From Diaporthe sp. PMI_573 (lineage: Eukaryota; Ascomycota; Sordariomycetes; Diaporthales; Diaporthaceae): a DNA stretch of 64,000 bases. The position numbers and the translations under genes are program-made. Below are positions 21,575-32,323 of the stretch, in pieces. Location: positions 85,334 through 149,333 of the forward strand of contig JAJTUP010000119.1 in NCBI GenBank assembly GCA_021399435.1. The letters are read 5' to 3'. The notes beneath the pieces are model-generated. The model saw only the letters and a program-made list of their open reading frames with translations, was not told where the DNA came from and did not search any database. Within the stretch, counting starts at the first letter, position 1; each line of letters opens with the position of its first letter.

Positions 21575-22034
21575 ATGGTCTGGTCTGTCTTGGTCTCGGT
21601 CTGGTCTAGACCGCCAAGACTTGGTCTGGTCTGGCGATTTCTCGAGACCATGGTCCGACCGGTCCGACCGGTCCGACCATTAACTGCTATAAATAGATCG
21701 GGGTGGCTGAATCTTAGCCTAATGCAGTTAGAACATTCACGGATCAAGTCCAAAACAACCTGCTTGTATGCTATTATTATGGAGTCTTCAACGTCTCTTA
21801 CACCATCTCCTGTCCCTACGCCATCACCCACCCCTACTCTGTCACCTGCCCCTGTTCTTCGATATCACGAACCTCCGGATGAGTTCGTACAGGACCGTAT
21901 CACCCACGTGAAACGCGCGACAATTGCAAAGAAGGGATTTCGTCCAGGTACATCACACATCTGGAAGTATGGCCTCCAATACGAGGTAGCGATCAGAAAG
22001 AGGTGTATTACTGCCACGAGTGAACTTCAGCCGT
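21575..22034 (+). mobile_element. 5' end of another hAT element (hAT-4)
   Basis: The left part is packed with GGTCTGGTC motifs and three exact tandem copies of GGTCCGACC (21652-21678), a subterminal array. A TATAAATA lies near 21689 and an ATG at 21781 opens a Pro/Thr/Ser-rich leader, then FRPGTSHIWKYGL, the start of a BED finger; a frameshift follows, after which KEVYYCHE fits the first Cys pair of the finger. The element ends abruptly near 22020-22040, where the ABC transporter sequence begins. No 3' part was found. Confidence 0.55.
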
Positions 22035-25000
22035 ATGAGTATGTATGGAGGAGGATACCGTGTGCGCGTGCCCCAGACCGAGAATGTGCCCCAGACTCGA
22101 TGCCCGTCGGTGGTACACCAAGGACAGACCATATTCACCACCCTTGACTCGACATCCGCTACGCAGCTGTTGGTATCCCTTGAAGCTGCTGGTCTGTCGG
22201 ACGTCTTCGTCACTGGACCTACTATCGAAGATGTCTTCCTCAAAGTTGCCAACCAGCCAGAAGAGCTCGAGAAGAGAGACACTGTCCTGTCCTCAAACAC
22301 TGATACGGCCCCGCTCACCCCGGGTGACGGAACATCGGACGGCGAGCTGTCCTCGAGCAACAGGACTAGCTTTCTCCAGCAGCTCAGCGCCCTGGCCATC
22401 AAGCGCCTCGTGGTTTTCCGGAGCAACTTCTGGTGGTATATCCTGGCCATGGTCATTCCTCTGGCCTTTTCGCCAGCGATCACTTCCCTTCTGTCTCCAA
22501 GTGGCCCCTACACTCTTCCATATCAGCCCCCCGCCTGTCAGAGCTTTGAGCCCTCCATTTTTGATGAGGCTTATTTAGTCGACCTCGCTCCATCAGGCTA
22601 CACTGATTCGATGGGCTCAGGGGTCATGTCGATACTCGTCGGTCCAAGCTCCGCTCGAGAAAGCGTGTTCCGCGCCGCCGACGAGTTCCCGATTGGGAAA
22701 AGATATGATTCCAATAACTTCGATTCGAACTTTGTCTTTCAGGACAGCTTTGAAAGCTTTCAACAGCGCATCCGCGATAATGCATCGACCTTCGCCCCAG
22801 GTGCACTTTATATGGGTAACGTGTCGAGTAAGCCTACGATTGCGTACAACCCCGAACTTGGTTACGACACGCCGGTCTTGATGCAGAACCTCTGGAGTCA
22901 GGCGATGAGCGCCATTCCTATCGCTGTACAGCTGGCATATTTCAGCAGTTCGGTTCCTGTGAGTTCATGTCCACCACGGCTCTGAAACCTCTTTTAATTG
23001 ATCGAACGGATCATTAACCGACGATATAGCTTGATGCCGGCAGCGGCGTCCCTGCCATTGTGAGTCTTACTTGATGGCTTCCCACGGAGACTTGCTGACC
23101 GTGATAGCTCCTTGCATTCCTCCACAGTCTCTACCCAGCTTTTTTCGCCCTTCACCCGGCATCCGAAAAGCTACAAAAAATTCGAGCCCTGCAATACTCC
23201 AACAATGTTCGTCCATGCCCACTCTGGGTCTCCTACATGTTACTCGACATGACTATCATTTCGCTCATCGCCGCTTTTGCCACGCTGGCCCTGTCCGCTC
23301 ACGTGGAGAACTGGTATTTCGCTGGCTACATGTTCCCCATCTTCTGGCTTTATGGTATAGCTAGCATATTCTGGGGCTACATCATCTCGCTGTACGCTAA
23401 GTCCGAACTTACTGCCTTCGGCATCACTTTCTGTTCGATCACCGCTTCCTTAATCATCAGCGCCGTTGGCTTTTCGGTAAGTCCTTCTAGTCATCGTAAT
23501 CAACCTATTCAAGCCCACTAATGTTTCAGTTGGGTGCAACAAACCCGAGTTCTGAAAGCATGACTCTTGTCTTGGACGCCGTTTCCTACTCACTAGGCCT
23601 CCTATTCCCGATCATGAACCTTTTTCGCGCCTTGGCCATCGGCCTCAACGTCTGGCTTGTCGGCTGCCGCGACTTTAAGCCGATTGCAAATCCCGGCTCC
23701 ATCAACGCCTACGGCGGTCCGATCATGCTCCTCGTTATCCAGGTTTCTTACTTGTTTCTTCTCCTTCTTTGGCTAGACGGCCAGCACTCCTTTGCTTGGC
23801 CATGGCAGAGGAAGAAGCTGGTCATTCCCGACGAGCTGATCTCAAGAAACGGGAAGGACATTGAGATGGAAAGACTTCGTGTTAAGGGTCCGACAAATGA
23901 CTTGCTGCGAATGACCAATGTCACTAAGTCTTTTGGTGGCAAGCCAGCAGTCGATGATGTGTCTTTTGGGATAGGCGAAAGTTCCGTCCTGGCGTTACTT
24001 GGTCCCAATGGCGCCGGCAAGACCACGCTTACGAACATGATGCGGGGAGACATAGTTCCAGACCAAGGAAGTATCGTCGTGCAAGGTGTCGAAGTCCAGA
24101 AAAATACTCAAATGGCGAGGGAGCATATAGGAGGTCAGTTGCAAAATGTGTTCATACGTTCCTTCGGTGGCTAATGTGCCACAGTCTGTCCGCAGTTCGA
24201 TGCTATCGACAAAATCACCGCAAGGCAGGAGTTGCAATTCTACGCCCGCATAAAGGGTATCGAGAACGTCAATAGGGATGTGGAGCTCGTCATGAACAAA
24301 GTCGGCCTGACGCCAGACGCCTCTCGCCTGGCACACAAGCTATCTGGTGGGAACAAGAGGAAGCTTAGTCTCGCTATCGCACTACTGGGTACATGTTGAT
24401 TGCCATGGCTATGCCCTTTACAAAGCTAACATAGTAACAGGCAACCCCAAGGTACTCATTCTAGACGAGCCAAGTTCTGCTATGGACGCCATCGCAAAGC
24501 GCGAAATGTGGAAGATGCTCTCCTCCATCACCCCAGGACGCAGCGTCCTCCTAACCGTAAGCCTACTATCCCCCTCACAAAGAGATTCCTCAAAGACAGC
24601 ACGCTGACCACCTCGCTACTAGACACACTCCATGGAAGAAGCCGACGAGCTTGCCACCAGCGTGGTCATCATGTCCAAACGCATCCTCGCCATAGGCACG
24701 AGCCAAGAACTCCGCAAGCGTTACAGTAACGTATACGACGTACACCTGGTTCTCCGCAATGCGCCCGGCTCTACCCGCGCTGAAATGCAGAGCGTTGAGT
24801 CCTGGGTGCATAATTTCTTCCCGGAGGCGTCGCGCGGCACCGTTAGCCTTGGCGGGCAGGTGCGGTTTGTAGTGCCTGTGGAGATGGGTATCTCGCAGGA
24901 CGGGAGGAGTACTGTCAGGCGGTTGATGGAGACGCTGGAGCGGTACAAGACGGAGCTTGGGCTGGCGCACTATACGGTGGGGATGGGAACTCTGGAGATG

Positions 25001-25078
25001 GTATTCCTGAATATTATTCGGGATAGCGATGTGTCGGAGGAAAAGGAAAAGCCCAAGAAGTCGTTCTGGCGTTGGTGA
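22035..25078 (+). pseudogene. ABCA-type ABC transporter, 3' half
   Basis: Seven exons (22035-22958, 23030-23059, 23108-23476, 23530-24133, 24185-24388, 24441-24556, 24623-25078) join in frame. They encode the end of the first half (YGGGYRVRVP, TIEDVFLKV), a membrane domain with several hydrophobic segments and a large loop, then the second nucleotide-binding domain: Walker A GPNGAGKTT, signature LSGGNKRK, Walker B VLILDEPSS and H-loop THSMEEADE, ending RW-stop. This is the layout of ABCA full transporters, which move lipids or amphiphiles. The first membrane domain and first ATPase are missing; the sequence upstream is hAT-4. No stops or frameshifts occur in what remains, so truncation may be recent. 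Confidence 0.85.
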
Positions 25079-25238
25079 TTACACGAGTTATCATATCTGA
25101 GCCGGGGAACCATACTAAAGCGAGCCAAGGACCCAAGTTGAACCGAAGCACGGTTGTTTGTTACTCTACTATACTACGTGGCTTCTAGCCTAACGTTAGA
25201 CGTGTTAAATTTATCAACTTAACGCCAGATAGATTGAC

Positions 25239-25998
25239 TCAAATTCTCGCAGTGCCAAATTGTCGGCACTCGACAAGTCTGGTCACCGAGTGTATCAATT
25301 GTCCATTCCCACCCTTTCCAAGCTTCCCTACCAGACTCTGAATGACTCCGGATTTCCTCTGCGCCTCAACACCAGACCATCCCACGAGGATGCCAAACAC
25401 AGTGCCCGTTCCCTCGCCCTTCTCGCGGCCCTCCAACATCGGCCAATCCGTTTCGACACTCCAGCCCGAGCGCACCGCTCGCATGTCAGTGTTCGAATCG
25501 AGATCCCCTCCGATCCCGGTCGAAAACGTCTTGCTGACACCGTCTTTCTCCGCAGCCGTTATGTCGGGTGAGAAATATAACAACGTAACCTCCACCACAG
25601 GCGCGTTCAACACATCCCTGGCCTCCCCATCGAGCTGCACATGGCAGCCAAAGATCGGGTGAGACAAGATCTTGGGTAAATCTTTGACCGCTTCGGCTCC
25701 GCCCCTACACGTGTCCAACTATCATCAGCTCCTAGCCCCCGAGTAGCAAAGTCCTTAAATGCAGTCCAACTTACGTCTTGGCAAAGTCCTGATGATGCTT
25801 CACATCGTCGAAGCAGAAGAAGCACCAGAGCCGCAAAGCGTCATCAGGCTCGATGCCTCCGTATGCCCAGTACGGCCCGCCCGGTGCGGTGGCCACGGCG
25901 CTCCATGCGGAGTCGAGGACTTGGCCTTCGGGGGTTTGGGGGTTGAGGACGTCGTGGTCGAGCTTGACGCCCATGAGGCCGATTTCGACTACGGTCAT
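25239..25998 (-). CDS. Small protein, possible dimeric alpha/beta barrel, 229 aa
   Basis: Two exons on the minus strand, 25998-25775 and 25704-25239, flank a 70-bp intron with GTAAGT donor and GTGTAG acceptor; together 690 nt. The protein starts MTVVEIGLMGVKL, has GPYWAYGGIEPDD and LRLWCFFCFDDVKHHQDF, then in exon 2 a second strand-rich segment (VVEVTLLYF) followed by a Gly/Glu-rich tail. The pattern of short beta strands ending in aromatic residues resembles fungal ABM/EthD-like ferredoxin-fold proteins, but no catalytic residue can be named. No signal peptide. It lies tail to tail with the ABC remnant. Confidence 0.6.
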
Positions 25999-26440
25999 GT
26001 TGAATTATGGAGGTCTTTGGGAATCGTAAATAAGTGGTTGAAATGTAGTGTGTATGATGCCTTGAGTCGGATGTTAAGAAGGTATTTGTACCAAAAAAGA
26101 TGGCTAGGCAACGACCTTTTCACTGTGGGGGACATTGCGTGTCAAGTGTGGATAATTACGCGTCTGGATTGAGTTGTTCTCACGCTAACATCCCTCCCTA
26201 TGGGGCGGAAACCCCACACTGCTTTCCACCATAACAAAGTCAGCAACCACTTGCAGCTTCTGCAACTCTCGGAATATATTCTATAAACACTGGTTTCTAC
26301 CCCTAGTTCATTTCGGTGTAATGCAGAATCTGCTCAGCATGTAATTGTGCATTTCACTGCTAGTGTACCCGCGAGCTTCACTTCGGCCGACCTCGGAATT
26401 CGTGGGGACAATACCTAGCTGACCCAGACTATCGTCAGCT
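25999..26440. other. Gap
   Basis: Upstream flank of the barrel-like gene, then AT-balanced sequence without a recognisable gene or repeat. Confidence 0.4.
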
Positions 26441-26631
26441 TTGGGATGTAGTAGTAAGAGTATGAGCCGAGCTAGAGATAGTCTCAGCGTTCCTAACAAG
26501 CCAAGTAAGTCAAGTCGGCCCCCAGACTTGTCGACTTGGCCTATTTTCAGGCTATATTTGTTTGTTTCTGACGTAGATTTGACTTGACTTGTGGTATTTG
26601 ACAAGTCCTACTAAACTGTCCTAGGCCTAGA
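26441..26631 (-). repeat. Subterminal repeat region of hAT-3
   Basis: Clustered ACTTG/CAAGT motifs in both orientations (for example AAGTCAAGTCGG, ACTTGTCGACTTGG, TTTGACTTGACTTG) lie just past the stop codon of the transposase at 26632. Such arrays are typical transposase-binding regions of hAT ends. The exact terminus and inverted partner were not identified, because the other end of the element is missing. Confidence 0.45.
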
Positions 26632-29206
26632 CTAACCTCCAGAGCTCTCTCCAGAGGCTTTACTAACTCCCATCTCTTTCCAATTGAACATACCCATCCT
26701 AGCCCAGTTCTTGAGGCATTGACAAGACTTCATCGTTGCAAAGTGTTGCCGATGCCTCTGAGAAGAGATCTGAAGCTTCGCAACGCTGAAGCACCTCTCA
26801 CACTCGCTTGACATGGCAGGAATAGTCAAGAAGTCTATTGCCATTCGATACAGCCTTGGCCACTTGCCCTTTCTGCTGATCCACCACGAAATAAGGTCCT
26901 CAGCTTCCTCCCCACCTCCCTGATTAGTCTCTTCCTCAGCCAATGGCCGTGGAGGCTCTGAAAGGTAGTCCTCAATCTCGTCGATCAAGCGTGGTTGTTG
27001 GGTCTGATAATAATTGCCCTTAGTGATCCACGGAGTCTTCGTCTTCTTCGCCTGGGCATTCTGAGGAACTGGCTGAGAGCTCCCGCTTGCCCTATCCACG
27101 TATGAGTCGTCAAACAAAGCCCTGAAGTCCTTGACAATGGCCTCCTTGCGTTCGGGGTAGTAGACTTCGATAAACCGTGTCTTGTGAGCTGGGTGCAGAA
27201 TCATTGCCGCCCAATAGACCCCTGTCTCCTCCATCAGATTCCTGTACTTTTCCAGCTTCTTAGAGGCAAACTCAAGCGAGTGCTGTATATATCGGAGGCT
27301 TAGATCGCCGAGTTGGAGCTCCTCAGTGGCTCTTGGTGACTCAGGCGGAGACGATCGGCTCTGAGGAATAGAGGAGGCTTGTCTTGGAGAGGAAATATCG
27401 ACTTCGAAGTCTTGGAGGCGGGTAGGAAGTCTGATTTCCCTCTGCGAGCGCCGAGGCATCTGGGATTCGTCACCTGCAACAAATATACAGCTTTCAGCTG
27501 AATCGGAAGACCCAAAGGAAGGCTCTTCTAGATCGATCTGTGGTGTCTCGAAAGGTGTACCAACAAGGCCCTCATTATAGCGTTTTTGCATTTCCTTGAG
27601 GTGGTCTTGCAAGCAACAGACTGTTGAGATGACCTCCGCAAACCTGGGTTCCCTGCCCTCAAAGTATTTGGTATACTCGATATATAGCTTCAAGATTTCG
27701 AGGATTTCCGTGAGGACGAGCCAGTCTTCGTGTTGCAAGACATCTTCTTCAGGGATCCGTTTTTCAGGTTTCTCGTCTGTCCTGCTCAGCCTGCAGAAGG
27801 TATCAATGATGTCCTTAAGCTTGATAGCGCGAAGGATCATAAGGTATATCGAATTCCACCGCGTATCGTTGTCTGCCTTCACCATCAAGCCCACCACGTC
27901 CTTTTCGATTAGCCAAAGCCCCAGCTCTTGCAATACATCCGCGCGGATTCGACCAGTGGTGATTGCAAGGAATTGGTCTCTCCGTTGAGAGGATCTGCGG
28001 ATGAAATGGACGGCGTTGTGAAGCTTGCCAACTGGGCCATATTTCCTCCACTCTTTGAGAAGCCTCAGTTCAGTATCGACATCAAGATTGTCCTTATTAT
28101 AGGCAGAGTCGAAGATTTCTGACGAAGCTCCCTCGAGGAAGGCCTTGGCAGAGAGGTTGAGTACGTGGCCAAAGCAGCGGATTCGAACCTGCCTTTCAAG
28201 TTTGACTCTTTGGTACTCAGTTAAGTGAGGCTTCAACGCTTTAAGAATGGCCCTGACTGCCGTATCGCAAGAATCTGCGTTATCAGCAGTAAAGAAGCCG
28301 ACTTTCTTGCCAATATCGAAGTCCCTAAACAACTGGACCATGATCCGAGCCTGGTTCTCGCCTCCGTGGCTGCCTTCAACCCGTTCAAGGGACAATAGAC
28401 GTATCTGGAGCTTCCCAGAAGTGTCAACAAAGTGGGCGATAATGGAAAGCAATGCAATATTGTTTGGAGAAGTCCAGAGGTCAAAGGTGATATGGATTTT
28501 GCTCCGAGCCACTTGGAACTCACGCTTTAGAAGTGTCTTTCGAGTTTCGTACTCCATAGTGATCCAATTCTTGACTGTATCAGCGCTTTCAGGTAAGAGC
28601 TCATTGATGAAGTCCCTATTAAGTACCAGAAGGAGTTCGCGGAAAAGAGGGTGTTCAATGCCGTAGAAGGGGATATTTGCGTCGATAATCCAACCCATCA
28701 AGAGATTCTTGAATTCTTCAGCTGCCGTACGAACCACGAGGCGTTGGGAGGACTTGTCGGAGCTCGACGTCTTCGCAAAGTCGATTATTGCTTGTCTCTT
28801 TGCAAGGGGCTCGTCCCCATCTTGGTCTTGAAGCTCCCCATCTGGAAATATACGGTGCTGTTTCTTGAGATGCCTGCCTGCTGACGTAGTTGCCTCCCCA
28901 TCGAATAGCTTCGTTATTCCGATCGATTCGCAGTGCTTGCAAAGAAAGACGTCTTCGTGCGTGTCGTCGGGGTTCAATCGAACGAGACAGTTGACATGGG
29001 GCTGTATCCACGAATTGCGCTTCCTTTTCTTGTGTAGCCATGCCTCAAGAATATAGGTATTAACCCTGCCGTCGCTTTTCAGCTTGATCTTGGGGAGTTC
29101 ATCCACATCCTTCGCGCCCCTGATATCGTCGGCTCGAATACTGGCAGTCTGGTAGGTAAAGGACAGGGAATTCGAGGACGAAGCTCGTCTAAGGACCGAG
29201 AACGCG
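26632..29206 (-). mobile_element. hAT-3 transposase, near complete, 5' truncated
   Basis: One uninterrupted minus-strand frame of over 820 codons. Blocks in order: BED finger (SWIQPHVNCLV...VFLCKHC...HLKKQH), Asp in FDLWTSPNN, Asp in TADNADSCD, CFGHVLNLSAKAF, a long variable acidic insert, and the C-terminal dimerisation block FLTIPAMSSECERCFSVAK. The frame opens at a GTG near 29106 but continues upstream, still protein-like, to a TGA near 29207 without any ATG. The true N-terminus and the 5' inverted repeat are therefore lost, and the element stops where an unrelated gene 3' end begins. There are no internal stops. Confidence 0.85.
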
Positions 29207-29614
29207 TCGTTTCAACGTGTCGCGGATCGAGATGGAGACGGAGCGGGACCAGCAGTGGGTGCAGCTCGTGCTCAAGGACCGCAGCAAGCAGGCGGTCGCG
29301 TTCGAGACCAACTCTGCCAGTGGGCGGCTGCTCAACGCCAAGATCCAGGGGCGGCGGTTCGTCAGCTGGGTTAGGAAGTGGAATCCTGAGGCGGAGGTTA
29401 GCAGTAGTGGGTAGGTCGTCTCACCAGCGTGTCTGTGTGGTGTTTTCTTTTTTCTCTTCTTTCTCGAAGCGGGAGGGTAGGGTTTACTATATTCGATGGA
29501 CAACAGACGGGCTAACGGGTCGTTCTTTCTTGTCTTTCGTGCAGGGAAGGATCTAGTCGACGTTCCAGCGTCGTGACGGACGATCGCCGGTCTACCACGG
29601 CCGAGGCCCAGTGA
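29180..29614 (+). pseudogene. Unidentified gene 3' end, two exons
   Basis: A plus-strand frame reads RFNVSRIEMETERDQQWV, then AVAFETNSASGRLLNAKI and FVSWVRKWNPEAE. A 134-bp intron (29411-29544, donor GTAGGT, acceptor GTGCAG) joins it to a last exon (29545-29614) giving a Ser/Arg-rich C-terminus ending TTAEAQ. Reading through the intron stops at once, which supports splicing. The 5' part is missing because hAT-3 begins here. I do not recognise the protein. It is another host gene reduced to its 3' end beside a hAT element. Confidence 0.5.
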
Positions 29615-29699
29615 GAGAGACTTGGTATTCGTCGTCCTCTCCTCTAAATTCCTTCTTTTGCACGGGCGGAATATTGAGATTGCCTTTTATGTTTTACCC

Positions 29700-30203
29700 C
29701 TCTTATTCAACCAATTGTTGGAGTGTAGCCGGGAACCGAAGTTCGCGGATGGTTTTGATGCGGTCTGATGTGTTGTATAGGCCGAGTCCGTCGACGCGGA
29801 ATCCGAGTAGTTCCACGGAGGGGTAGCCAAGGAAGGATTTCTTAGAAGACAGGGAAATGTTTTTGTCTTGGAAGAGTTTGAAGACGGTGCGTAGGTGACG
29901 GATGTGCTCGGCAGCGGAGTCCGAAAATACGATCATGTCGTCGATGAACGCTGTTGCGAAGGCGCGGTGCGGTCGCAGCAGGTGATCCATGTAACGCTGT
30001 ACATGCGCCGGCGAATTGCGGAAACCCATGATGGCTACCTTGAACCGTTCTTGCCCGCGGTGGCTCACCACGGTGAATCGATCCTGGTGCGGAGGATAGA
30101 CCATGAATTGATAGAAGAATAAGCTGGCGTCTACTACCGAGAGGTAGGCCTTGCCTCGTATCTTCCGAATGACCTCGGATTGAATACGCTTACCATACTC
30201 CAA
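29700..30203 (-). pseudogene. Ty3/gypsy reverse transcriptase fragment
   Basis: The minus-strand frame covers the central fingers-palm of a gypsy-type RT: SVVDASLFFYQF (first catalytic Asp), TVVSHRGQERF, IMGFRNSPAHVQRYMD, FIDDMIVFSD (the xxDD box) and LGFRVDGLGL. It stops near 29703 within the thumb, where a frameshift breaks the QLE-R motif. No protease, RNase H, integrase or LTR is attached, so it is a remnant. The gag fragment at 47.8-48.5 kb might be from a related element, but the two cannot be compared. Confidence 0.8.
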
Positions 30204-30861
30204 GGTACCTCTCGCTTACATTTTGTGAGTTCCAATAGCGATTGGAACGAGCTAAATGGAGTTGAAGTTGGCGATTTCTTCGAAAATGTCACCAACTTTA
30301 ACATGCAATTGAACCACAACATAAGCTAACTTTTGGCTCAAAAATCACAGGAAATCTTTGCGAGACCCAGAGTAATTTATGACGTTCAAAAATTTACTTA
30401 TATCCTTGATAGCGTTGAGTTATGTCAATGTAAAGCAATTCGGTACTTCGGCGGGGGACAAATCTCAAAAACGGGGGGACAAATCACGCCAGCCCTTTTT
30501 TTGTATAGGAATACAATACAAAACGATGACAAATTCTATGAGCTTCTATGGCCCCTGCGCGGAGAACCCACAAAACCACCCGATTATCACCCCCCCTGTA
30601 AAGAAAATGCGGGGCGGAAGCTTACGACAATTAGGGCCGAGAGCTGGCTCAACCACTGTACACTAACGCCAGGCACCCTAGACAACCCGCGGGTCCCGAC
30701 CCCACCGGGTATATCACTTCCGGATGATACGATTTCCTCCTCTCTTTCGACGACCTCCAAAGTCCGAATTTTTTTTGATCCCATCTAGGTTAGCTGCACA
30801 TCTGATTCTTCCAAGAAAATAGTATAAAGGGGCTGAGGAAAAAAATCGAGAAAACGGATGT
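30204..30861. other. Gap holding the original upstream flank of the P450 gene
   Basis: No gene recognised. A direct repeat GGGGGACAAATC occurs at 30453-30464 and 30474-30485. The last 70 bp before the retroelement include AGTATAAAGG (30821-30830), a plausible TATA element; before the insertion this would have lain roughly 135 bp upstream of the P450 start codon. Confidence 0.4.
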
Positions 30862-31056
30862 TGTCAGATGTGACGGGTGCTTTGGGTTAGGTGCCTGAGG
30901 CATCAATGGTTGAATCATGACAAAACCAGCCCCCTTACGGGTGGGGTCCCACCAAAAGAACCAAGACAAGACATCATCACAATACACCCAGTTACCACCC
31001 CATCAATTGGACCATAATTACACGTCCCACATACCTAAAAGGGTGATAATCTGACA
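30862..31056 (+). repeat. Left LTR of copia element
   Basis: 195 bp, TG...CA ends, equal base by base to the right LTR as far as I could compare. It should hold the promoter and polyadenylation signals of the element. The sequence that follows (ATTAAGAGTCTCACTGCC) would be the primer-binding site, but I could not match it to a tRNA. Confidence 0.93.
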
Positions 31057-31090
31057 ATTAAGAGTCTCACTGCCTCAAGCCGATTCAAAT

Positions 31091-32323
31091 ATGACCGACT
31101 ACGTCAATACGAGGACCCTTAATGCATTCCTAGCGAAACCAGAAGATTGGAACGACTGGAACCACGAGTTCAAACTCCAGGCCAAAACGCATGGACTCCA
31201 ATCCCACATCAAAGAAAAGACTTCCCTCATCCCCCGTCCAAAACTACCAGACATTCGTCGAAAGAGATACACGAAGAAACCGCATATGCAGCGAAATGCA
31301 AGATCGCAAACCATACACGACGAGGAGGAAGATGAGGATATTATTCAAGAAAGAGGAAGCGGCGAATGGACGATGACCGACCTTACGGACAACGGAGTTA
31401 AGGCATTCAACCTAGACCTTACTTGGTATAAACAACTTGAAACCGCCTATAAGGAAGAAAACCAGGCCGTTGAAAAACTTACCAAATGGGTACTCCAAAC
31501 GGTTTCCCCAGCATACAAATCCACATGTTGCGGGGAGGACGACCTACTATGGCAATGGCACCAGAATCTGGAAAACAGATGTGCCTTGACCAAGACGGAT
31601 GAGAAGACAGAAGTCTTAGCATCTTATAAACAAGCCATCAGACCACCCCGAAATATCCGGGAAGCTTCAGCATGGGTTAATCGGTGGGAAGATGTCATGG
31701 CGAGAGGACTCAAACAGGGCCTCTCAACTACCCAAGACCCAGTTGTCTGGGTACCAGATCTGCTTCAAGCAATCGGAGGAATTCTCCCGGTCTGGACAAC
31801 AATGTTCCGGCAAACAAGACGTCAAGCGATAGCCGATGGGAGCCTCAAGTTTCGCGAAGTAGGGAACGACCTCCGTCAAGAAATCGCAGCACTGGGTGTA
31901 CAGAAGACTGTACGAGCCACAAAAGGTGCTTTTGCGACGACGTACGATGGTGTAAAAGACCATGGCAGCGAAAAAGGGGACGCCCACGCTGCAGAGGATC
32001 AAATACCACTCCGAAGAGGTGCGACTGGTTCACGTAGAGGCACAGGCGAAAAAAGGAATCTACAGCCCGTGGAAGATCCAGCTCAAGGATGTCCTGCCTG
32101 CAGAATGCCCCACGCCCTCGCGAAATGCTTTTACGTCTTTCCGGACCAAGCTTTTGAAGGCTTCAAGCCTAGAAGCTACTTGAAAAAGAGAGCTGAAGAA
32201 GCACTTGAAAATGATGCTGACCTCCAAGCACAGGTCCGAGCCCTCAAGGGTCCGAGATCGAAATCCAAGTCCAAAACCCCTCGTCCGACGAAAGAAGAAG
32301 CCGTCGAGGAAGTCGATGATTGA
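31091..32323 (+). CDS. Copia gag
   Basis: 410 codons ending in TGA. The N-terminus has LNAFLAKPEDWNDWNHEF, typical of the copia gag core. A helical middle is followed, near residue 335, by a zinc-knuckle-like CPACRMPHALAKC (C-x2-C-x3-H-x4-C, one residue shorter than the usual knuckle), then a Lys-rich end. It packages element RNA into virus-like particles. Gag lies in the same frame as pol and is separated from it only by its single TGA stop, with protein-like sequence after it, which suggests readthrough or a nonsense mutation. Confidence 0.85.
   Translation: MTDYVNTRTLNAFLAKPEDWNDWNHEFKLQAKTHGLQSHIKEKTSLIPRPKLPDIRRKRYTKKPHMQRNARSQTIHDEEEDEDIIQERGSGEWTMTDLTDNGVKAFNLDLTWYKQLETAYKEENQAVEKLTKWVLQTVSPAYKSTCCGEDDLLWQWHQNLENRCALTKTDEKTEVLASYKQAIRPPRNIREASAWVNRWEDVMARGLKQGLSTTQDPVVWVPDLLQAIGGILPVWTTMFRQTRRQAIADGSLKFREVGNDLRQEIAALGVQKTVRATKGAFATTYDGVKDHGSEKGDAHAAEDQIPLRRGATGSRRGTGEKRNLQPVEDPAQGCPACRMPHALAKCFYVFPDQAFEGFKPRSYLKKRAEEALENDADLQAQVRALKGPRSKSKSKTPRPTKEEAVEEVDD

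Noticed and set aside
22045..22578. Plus-strand 177-codon ORF in the ABC gene
   Set aside because: Alternative-frame shadow of the first ABC exon; no domain.
30453..30485. GGGGGACAAATC direct repeat as a transposon end
   Set aside because: Only two adjacent copies 21 bp apart; no inverted partner or duplication was found.
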